5,505 bases of DNA from Bradyrhizobiaceae bacterium (lineage in GTDB: Bacteria; Pseudomonadota; Alphaproteobacteria; Rhizobiales; Hyphomicrobiaceae). The notes below the pieces were generated by a model, which saw nothing but the letters and a program-made list of their open reading frames with translations, was not told the DNA's origin and did not search any database. This document shows positions 1-5,505 of this stretch, piece by piece (positions within the stretch are counted from its first letter, which is position 1; each line of letters opens with the position of its first letter). The DNA is taken from assembly GCA_947475855.1 (NCBI GenBank), contig CANJPN010000450.1, positions 1 to 5,505 on the forward strand, written 5' to 3'. The position numbers and the translations under genes were made by a program.

Positions 1-146
1 CGGAGTTCCTTGCGGAGATGGACAAGGCGAAGCTCGACGTCCTGCCCATGGACGGGCAGAAGGTGGAACAACTCGTGGCCAAGGTGATCAATGCGCCGAA
101 GGCCGTTCACGAAAAGGCCAAGGCTGCGCTGATCTTGAAACCTTGA
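1..146 (+). CDS. TctC/Bug-family solute receptor, C-terminal end (partial)
   Basis: The reading frame is open from the left edge (first whole codon at base 3) and stops at TGA 144-146, giving 47 residues that begin EFLAEMDKAKLDVLPMDG and end ALILKP. The pattern of a basic stretch, then LDVLPMDG, then a helix (QLVAKVINAPKAVHEKAKAAL) matches the C-terminal segment of TctC/Bug periplasmic receptors. The receptor at the right end of this window ends the same way (LDIEPMTGEALQALVEATVATPPSVV). Family members bind small organic acids in the periplasm, sometimes for a tripartite tricarboxylate transporter. The ligand cannot be judged from this fragment. The gene converges on the SDR gene with 39 bases between the stops; no convincing terminator hairpin is visible there. 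The family call rests on a short tail. Confidence 0.72.
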   Translation, partial: EFLAEMDKAKLDVLPMDGQKVEQLVAKVINAPKAVHEKAKAALILKP

Positions 147-185
147 AGGGGACGCAGCCGGTGCAGGCCGTCCTAGGGCCGGGCT

Positions 186-935
186 TCAATTGTAGACGAA
201 GCCGGCGTTGACAGGGAGGACCTGTCCGGTGAGCGCGAGCGCGCCCTTGGTCAGCAGGAAAGTGACGACGTCTACGATATCTTCGGGCGTCTGGGGGCCA
301 GGGACCGCGCGGCCGGTTTCGTAGAAGCGGTGGCGTTCTTCGGGAACGTAGTCGGTTGCCTCATTGCGCATGATGCCGGGGGCGACCGCCGTGATGCCTA
401 TGCCTCGTGGGCCGAGCTCGCGCGCCAGCGAGCGGGTCATCGAAAGTACAGCCCCTTTGCTCGACACGTAGGCGAGGAGTTTGGGTGCGCCCCAGAGTGC
501 TGTATCCGATGCGACATTGACGATGCGGCCGTCTGCGGCTTGGGGCATCAATGGGACGAGCGCGCGCGTGACGAGCCAGGTGCCGCGAACGTTGACCTGC
601 ATGACGCGGTCCCACAGCGCAATGTCGATTTCGTCGAAGGTCTTGCCGCCGACGTCGGTCGCGATCGCCGCGTTGTTGACGAGGCCGTGGATGTGGCCTT
701 CATTTGCGCGGATGTCGGCGGCTAGGGCTCCGATCGATTCGGGGCTGGCCAAGTCGACCGGGGAGAAACGGACGCTTGCGCCGGTGCTCGCGATGTCCGC
801 AGCGGTTTGGCGACACTGATCGCTGCGGACGTCTGCGAGGATGAGTTTGCCGCCTTGGCGCGCGCACGCTTCCGCTATGGCCCGGCCGACGCCGCGCGCG
901 GCACCGGTAATCACGATGGTGCGACCGTTCAGCAT
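186..935 (-). CDS. SDR-family NAD(P)-dependent oxidoreductase
   Basis: A complete 249-residue classical short-chain dehydrogenase/reductase, the usual length for the family. It has the Rossmann glycine motif TGAARGVG (residues 10-17), Asp35 at the end of the second strand (usually a sign of NAD(H) preference), NNAA (87-90), Asn115, Ser143, and Tyr156-x3-Lys160 in YVSSK, so the catalytic Asn-Ser-Tyr-Lys set is complete. PG at 186-187 and the C-terminal TGQVLPVNAGF segment are also typical. It should be a cytoplasmic, probably tetrameric, alcohol/ketone or hydroxyacyl oxidoreductase; the substrate cannot be assigned, and 3-oxoacyl-ACP reductase (FabG-like) or a sugar/diol dehydrogenase are alternatives. 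The ATG at 933-935 puts the glycine motif at the normal distance from the N-terminus. The Shine-Dalgarno sequence before it is weak (GGGG). The gene lies 41 bases downstream of tRNA-Ala on the same strand, so read-through expression is possible. Confidence 0.93.
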   Translation of the reverse strand: MLNGRTIVITGAARGVGRAIAEACARQGGKLILADVRSDQCRQTAADIASTGASVRFSPVDLASPESIGALAADIRANEGHIHGLVNNAAIATDVGGKTFDEIDIALWDRVMQVNVRGTWLVTRALVPLMPQAADGRIVNVASDTALWGAPKLLAYVSSKGAVLSMTRSLARELGPRGIGITAVAPGIMRNEATDYVPEERHRFYETGRAVPGPQTPEDIVDVVTFLLTKGALALTGQVLPVNAGFVYN

Positions 936-976
936 TGAACCCCGGACAGCGCTGGCTTTTCAGATTCGGGTGGGAT

Positions 977-1052
<76 letters not shown>

Positions 1053-1107
1053 GAACCTATGGGAATGGCCGCGATGGCCCGGAAGCCAGATCAACGACGC
1101 GGCTCTA

Positions 1108-1135
1108 ACTATGACGGTCTGCCGGATTGCGCAAG
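1108..1135 (-). promoter_or_regulatory. candidate promoter for tRNA-Ala
   Basis: On the minus strand CTTGCG (1130-1135) and CATAGT (1108-1113) are separated by 16 bases. This is a fair match to the alphaproteobacterial housekeeping pattern (CTTGAC, about 17 bases, then an AT-rich -10). The next bases, AGAGCCGCG, form a GC-rich discriminator as is common at stable-RNA promoters. A start near 1100 would leave a leader of about 48 bases before the tRNA. It lies between purA and the tRNA, which would explain separate tRNA expression. Assigned by eye only. Confidence 0.3.
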
Positions 1136-1190
1136 CCCCCATCGCGCTTTGCTCCGGGGAAATGTCGGGCCGATGCTTTCGCGAGCTGGA

Positions 1191-2483
<1,293 letters not shown>

Positions 2484-2491
2484 TGTCGTGA

Positions 2492-2526
2492 TCCTATCGA
2501 TGCGGGCTCCCGGTAAGGCGGGACCC
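2492..2526 (-). promoter_or_regulatory. purA leader: hairpin next to the ribosome-binding site
   Basis: Read on the minus strand, GGGTCCCG and CGGGAGCCC (2526 down to 2504) pair over eight base pairs with one bulged G and a six-base loop, CCTTAC. The hairpin ends 20 bases before the purA ATG, and the AGGA Shine-Dalgarno sequence (2492-2495) lies just after it. No T-run follows, so it is not a simple intrinsic terminator. It might stabilise the mRNA or affect translation. No riboswitch class is recognised. The structure is seen directly; any regulatory role is inference. Confidence 0.4.
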
Positions 2527-2604
2527 AAACACGCCCGTATAGCAAGGTGGATGGCCGGGGGCCAGCCGGGCTGTCCACAGGTCGCGGGGTGGGCGGGGCG
2601 GCGA

Positions 2605-2834
2605 TCAGGGGGCGTCGTTCACCTTTCGCTCGGCTGGCGGCTTCCTGGCGTCGACGAGGGAGATCAGCACCGCTGCCCGGTTCGCCCGCGCCGCTTCCGC
2701 CGGCCCAGCCGCGCCACGCGGCGCTTCTCGAGCCGCGACTTGATGAGTTCCGCACGCACCTCCTCCATCATCGCGCGGCGGACGAGCCGCAGCAGCGGAT
2801 CGGTAGATACAGGTGGAGGTGATACAACTCTCAT
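2605..2834 (-). pseudogene. small unknown reading frame, apparently frameshifted
   Basis: From ATG at 2832-2834 a minus-strand frame runs 56 codons to TGA at 2664-2666. Its middle part reads DPLLRLVRRAMMEEVRAELI then KSRLEKRRVARLG, a plausible charged, amphipathic helix, and about 30 of 32 codons from the Pro codon on end in G or C. After ARLG this frame becomes a run of Arg/Gly codons and stops. A frame shifted by one base continues coding-like from there: AEAARANRAAVLISLVDARK then PPAERKVNDAP, stop at 2605-2607. Joined, they would give about 76 residues, consistent with loss of one base in an ancestral gene, or a sequencing error. The first 12 codons are AT-ending and no good Shine-Dalgarno sequence precedes the ATG, so the true start is uncertain. 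Product unknown; no family recognised, no signal peptide or membrane segment. Confidence 0.37.
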
Positions 2835-3424
2835 GGCCGGCGCTTTCGACGAGGGTGGAAACCGTCAGGGTTGCGGGGCAGCGGCGCGCCGCCTTGGTTT
2901 AGTAATGTGTGGCAGCTCACCGCTGCCCCGCGCAGGATTTATGGCGTACTCCCGGCGTTTAACGGCTTCTCCGACCACGAGTCACACGTGGAGGGCGGGA
3001 CGAGCCTCACGCTGACGATCCGCGTAGACCGAGGGCGCGACCTGCATCCCGTTCCGCACGACAGCGACGCCTCGCGAGCGCACCCCTTCAGTGGAACAGG
3101 ACGAGCGCAGGATAATCGCGAGACGGAGGGGCGAGGATAAGTGGCGGGCGGCGACGAGCACGACGCCTTGACTTCGCAAAGTCCGCTGCCCCCTCAAGAC
3201 CGTTTTTGTTCCGCCGCTGCCGCGATCTCAGCAGTGGGCCACAACCGGTCGTGCGCATCTACCCGGATTGTGCGCCGCACAAAGTCATCGCAAAGGCGAG
3301 ATTAATCGTCAGACGATCGCCGACGGAATGACCATCGGCGGGCCACCTAGTGACAAGGATCGTGTGGCATTGAATCGCGTCACGCTCGACCCAGCCGGTA
3401 CATTCGACCGACGATTTGCGTCCT
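2835..3424. other. 590-base stretch without a recognisable gene
   Basis: No reading frame here shows a family motif or consistent G/C-ending codons. The open frames on both strands are short, overlap one another and read as low-complexity Arg/Ser/Gly-rich text. The left part (2873-2931) holds the inverted repeat listed separately. A 10-base word CCGCTGCCCC occurs at 2920-2929 and 3183-3192, and inverted at 2875-2884. A small dyad TTGTGC/GCACAA lies at 3268-3282. Base composition falls from GC-rich on the purA side to roughly 55% on the right (33/60 at 3301-3360). It may be a junction between core and acquired DNA holding eroded sequence. No tRNA, insertion-sequence ends or CRISPR repeats are seen. 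Confidence 0.5.
2873..2931. repeat. 12-base perfect inverted repeat with competing inner stems
   Basis: GCGGGGCAGCGG (2873-2884) and its exact reverse complement CCGCTGCCCCGC (2920-2931) are separated by 35 bases. Two alternative structures use the same bases. On the minus strand GGCAGC (2927-2922) can pair instead with GCTGCC (2916-2911) around a five-base GGTGA loop. The self-complementary GCGGCGCGCCGC (2881-2892) overlaps the left arm. No T-run follows on either strand, so an intrinsic terminator is unlikely. On the minus strand the structure ends 38 bases before the small reading frame at 2834. Function unknown; no known riboswitch was recognised. Confidence 0.6.
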
Positions 3425-4324
3425 CTAGACGCTCTTGCGGCGTCGCACGATAACTTCATCACCGATCTCGAACGACATCAGGTCTTCCCCTAGCTCGACC
3501 GGGCCGTCGTAGGTCTGGCGGGTCTGCGCCATCAATTCCGCAAAGCCTGGAGCGGGAACCTCCGTCGTGCTGCGCATAATGAAATGCGTGTACGCCGCCA
3601 GTTTCGGCTTTGCTTGCGCAAATACCCGGCCAGCCTCGCTTGGAATTGTATGGTGTGACATGATCCGCTTGAAGTGAACGTCTCCCATCAATTCAGGTCT
3701 GGCGCAGGCGACCTCGTGCACGAGTAGATCGCAACCCTTCGCGTGGCGGATAAGATTTTCATTGTAGGTGGTATCGCCGGAAATGACGGCAGACCGGCCC
3801 TTGTAGTCGATGCGATAGCCGTAAGCCGGCTTGGCAGCCGGGCCGTGATCGACCTCGAACGCGGTGACCTTGACGCCAGACTTCTCGTACACGACGCCAT
3901 CGGCACTGTATTCTTCGACCGTCACAGAGATACCTTTGGGGTCTTTCGGCGGGATGTCCTGCGCCCGGATCGCGATGTCGGCGGCGTAAGCTTTCTCAAG
4001 ATGGTGCATGAGAACCTTTGCCCCCGTTGGTCCAATGACATTGAACGGGGTCGTAGCCTTCGGGTTCTCCGAGAATGCAATCCATCGGGTCAACCAGACG
4101 TCCGGAATGCCGGAGGTATGGTCCGAATGGTAGTGCGTGAGCAGTAGAGCGTTGATGTGTGCGAGCGGTACCCGCAGCTGTTGCATTCTCATGGTCACGC
4201 CGCGACCTGCATCGATCAGCAGGGTCTGGTCGGCGGCCTGCACGAGCACACTTGGGCCGAACCGATCTGGCGTCGGGGTCGGCGAACCGGTACCAAGCAG
4301 TGTCACTACTAGATTGTCCGTCAT
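3425..4324 (-). CDS. MBL-fold metallohydrolase, AtsA/RNase Z-like
   Basis: A complete 299-residue metallo-beta-lactamase-fold enzyme. Visible motifs in order: LLGTGSP (9-15), the zinc-binding THYHSDHT with His64, His66, Asp68 and His69, VDHG with His160, SGDT with bridging Asp184, HHT (224-226), and YTHF with His247. These make a full set of two-metal ligands. The spacing, and phrases such as SGIPDVWLT, NLIRHAKGCDLLVHEV and SEAGRVFAQAKPKLAAY, fit the arylsulfatase AtsA-like branch of the RNase Z superfamily. The tRNA-binding flexible arm of true RNase Z is not evident, so tRNA 3' processing is a less likely role. There is no signal peptide; it should be cytoplasmic. Substrate unknown (a sulfate ester, phosphodiester or lactone are family possibilities). 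ATG 4322-4324 is preceded by a GGAAAG Shine-Dalgarno-like sequence. It starts 83 bases after the receptor gene stop, probably in one operon. Confidence 0.9.
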   Translation of the reverse strand: MTDNLVVTLLGTGSPTPTPDRFGPSVLVQAADQTLLIDAGRGVTMRMQQLRVPLAHINALLLTHYHSDHTSGIPDVWLTRWIAFSENPKATTPFNVIGPTGAKVLMHHLEKAYAADIAIRAQDIPPKDPKGISVTVEEYSADGVVYEKSGVKVTAFEVDHGPAAKPAYGYRIDYKGRSAVISGDTTYNENLIRHAKGCDLLVHEVACARPELMGDVHFKRIMSHHTIPSEAGRVFAQAKPKLAAYTHFIMRSTTEVPAPGFAELMAQTRQTYDGPVELGEDLMSFEIGDEVIVRRRKSV

Positions 4325-4381
4325 GTTGCTTTCCAGGTCCGGTCGAAGGTTAGCGTTACAAGGAAAGTTTCGCGGGTATCA

Positions 4382-4397
4382 TTGGGCTCGTGCCCAA
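4382..4397 (-). other. small hairpin between receptor and hydrolase genes
   Basis: TTGGGC and GCCCAA form a six-base-pair stem with a four-base loop, starting about 10 bases after the receptor stop codon. No T-run follows on the minus strand, so it is at best a weak terminator or an RNA-processing or stabilising element that could lower hydrolase expression relative to the receptor. The stem is seen; its role is inference. Confidence 0.3.
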
Positions 4398-4407
4398 AGC
4401 GCGACAA

Positions 4408-5433
4408 TCACTTGATTTCAAGCAGGTCCCTGGTTCGCTTGACCACGGAAGGTGGCGTGGCGACCGTGGCCTCGACAAGTGCCTGAAGAGCTTCACCGGT
4501 CATCGGCTCGATATCGAGTCCAGACCGTTTTGCCTCGGCGAGCAGTTCTCCATCTCGCATGGCGCCATCGAAAGCGCGCCGTATTGCAGTCACGCGCTCT
4601 GATGGCACGTCCGGCGGCATCATGAAGCCGCGGCCAATGATGGCATCGGAGGACAACAACTGGAGGACAGCCAGTTCCTCGGCGTTTCTGGAGAGGTCTG
4701 TGAGGAGAGGGACATTCGGCAATTCGCGAGCACGCTCCGGTCCTGACTGTACGACGGGGATTAGCTTCTTGCTGACTATCCAGTCCGCGTGCTGGCTCTG
4801 CCAGCCGGCCCAATCTCTCGTAATGCCGGTGATCTCGCCGCGTTCGATCGCAAAGGTCAGCTCCGGGATACCCTTGTAGCCGGCGACGACACGGGCATTG
4901 AGACCAAGCAGGTTCTTCAGAACGACCGGAATCATGTGCATCGTCTGACTCGGGCCGGTCGAGCCGAATAGTACCTCTGTCTTTTTCATGTCGCCGAGGC
5001 TGGTCACCCCTGACGTGTGCCAGACCATCGAGACGAATTGGATCGTCGCTGCGCGCCCAATGTAGTTGAACTTCGAAGCGTCATAGCGCACGCCGCCGAC
5101 CAGTACTTGGAAAGCCGGGGCTTGCGGCGACATCAGGCCGATCGTCGAGCCGTCGCGAGGGGCGGCGCCATAGAGATGGTTGGCTGCAACTGTGCCGCCG
5201 GCTCCTGGCATGAACTGGATCGTGGTCGTAGGCGAGCCGGGTAGGTACTTGGGAAGATACTTGATCAGCAGCCTGCCGTAGTTGTCATATCCACCTCCTA
5301 CGCTCGTCGAAACGATCAACGTGACCGTGCGGCCTTTGTAGAACTGAGCCACCGACTGGGCGCTTGCTGGAGGGGCCAGTGCCATGCCGCATGCGATGAA
5401 ACTTCCAACGGCCTGTTTCCACACATTGGCCAT
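4408..5433 (-). CDS. TctC/Bug-family periplasmic solute receptor
   Basis: A complete 341-residue tripartite tricarboxylate transporter-type receptor. Residues 1-25 form a Sec signal peptide: Lys6, a hydrophobic core, then PPASA with likely cleavage before Gln26. Cys15 lies inside the core without a good lipobox, so a lipoprotein is unlikely. The mature part starts FYKGRTVTLIVS and has the ligand-loop motif GGGYDNYGRLL (46-56), PGSPTTTIQFMPGAGG (65-80), AANHLYGAAPRDGSTIG, a FGSTGPSQT second-domain loop, and the typical C-terminal LDIEPMTGEAL segment. Family members clamp small carboxylates between two lobes. No TctA or TctB membrane subunits occur in the window, so it may be one of the orphan receptors common in this family; the ligand is unknown. 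ATG 5431-5433 is supported by AAGGAGGA just upstream and by the signal peptide. It is probably co-transcribed with the MBL hydrolase downstream. Confidence 0.94.
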   Translation of the reverse strand: MANVWKQAVGSFIACGMALAPPASAQSVAQFYKGRTVTLIVSTSVGGGYDNYGRLLIKYLPKYLPGSPTTTIQFMPGAGGTVAANHLYGAAPRDGSTIGLMSPQAPAFQVLVGGVRYDASKFNYIGRAATIQFVSMVWHTSGVTSLGDMKKTEVLFGSTGPSQTMHMIPVVLKNLLGLNARVVAGYKGIPELTFAIERGEITGITRDWAGWQSQHADWIVSKKLIPVVQSGPERARELPNVPLLTDLSRNAEELAVLQLLSSDAIIGRGFMMPPDVPSERVTAIRRAFDGAMRDGELLAEAKRSGLDIEPMTGEALQALVEATVATPPSVVKRTRDLLEIK

Positions 5434-5436
5434 CTC

Positions 5437-5444
5437 TCCTCCTT
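5437..5444 (-). promoter_or_regulatory. strong Shine-Dalgarno sequence of the receptor gene
   Basis: AAGGAGGA on the minus strand is a near-perfect match to the anti-Shine-Dalgarno sequence, three to four bases before ATG 5431-5433. It fixes the start of the signal peptide, although the frame stays open without a start codon to the window edge. It is the best ribosome-binding site of the genes here, which fits a highly made periplasmic receptor. Confidence 0.75.
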
Positions 5445-5454
5445 CGAAGTTGTA

Positions 5455-5476
5455 CTGTGGGTACTTGCAGCCACAG
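5455..5476. promoter_or_regulatory. dyad upstream of the receptor gene, candidate operator
   Basis: CTGTGG (5455-5460) and CCACAG (5471-5476) are exact inverted copies separated by 10 bases, 22 bases upstream of the receptor start. The size and two-turn centre spacing would suit a dimeric helix-turn-helix regulator. No regulator gene is visible in the window, and six-base arms can occur by chance. Confidence 0.25.
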
Positions 5477-5505
5477 GAGGCTAGTCGACGTGTGAGGAAA
5501 ATGGA

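Noticed and set aside
147..185. Terminator between the convergent receptor and SDR genes
   Set aside because: Only a four-base GGCC/GGCC pairing without a T-run is seen, which is too weak to call.
2484..2528. Upstream purA start at 2528 giving 445 residues
   Set aside because: The extra 15 residues have no family counterpart and would span the leader hairpin; the ATG at 2483 has the Shine-Dalgarno sequence and the standard N-terminus.
2982..3197. Minus-strand 71-codon frame in the gene-free stretch
   Set aside because: There is no motif, no codon bias like the real genes, and it overlaps another equally poor plus-strand frame.
3200..3230. GAACAAAAACGGTCT (minus strand) as a LexA-type SOS box
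   Set aside because: The alphaproteobacterial box needs GAAC-N7-GAAC; the second half is GTCT here and no SOS gene is adjacent.

Overview
The window looks like chromosomal DNA of a GC-rich alphaproteobacterium, most likely Hyphomicrobiales (Bradyrhizobium/Xanthobacteraceae-like). This is an inference from three things: an alphaproteobacterial-style PurA of 430 residues, strongly G/C-ending codons, and solute receptors of the TctC/Bug family, which are greatly expanded in such soil bacteria. The sequence alone does not fix the genus.

Layout, left to right. Bases 1-146 (+) are the last 47 codons of a TctC/Bug-type periplasmic receptor. It converges on an SDR-family oxidoreductase (186-935, -). 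Next on the minus strand come tRNA-Ala(GGC) with an encoded CCA (977-1052) and the housekeeping gene purA (1191-2483). Upstream of purA lies an unusual 941-base stretch (2484-3424). It holds a purA leader hairpin, a short minus-strand reading frame that looks frameshifted (2605-2834), a 12-base perfect inverted repeat with competing alternative stems (2873-2931), and then about 490 bases with nothing recognisable. The right end is a minus-strand pair: a TctC/Bug receptor with a clear signal peptide and a strong ribosome-binding site (4408-5433), followed by an AtsA/RNase Z-like metallo-beta-lactamase-fold hydrolase (3425-4324).

How the genes relate. PurA and the tRNA are core functions. The flanking genes (two solute receptors, an SDR dehydrogenase and an MBL hydrolase) look like accessory uptake and catabolic functions. 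The right-hand pair is probably co-transcribed: the receptor would bind an organic acid in the periplasm and the hydrolase would act on a compound in the cytoplasm, but the substrates cannot be read from sequence. The right part is less GC-rich than purA in spot counts (34/60 at 4021-4080 and 35/60 at 4621-4680, against 46/60 at 2041-2100 and 41/60 at 1621-1680). This fits a more recently acquired segment joined to core chromosome somewhere in 2835-3424.

No clear new multi-gene system is visible. The most interesting unexplained part is 2605-2931, where a coding-like small frame, a strong plus-strand Shine-Dalgarno sequence and mutually exclusive hairpins are packed together.
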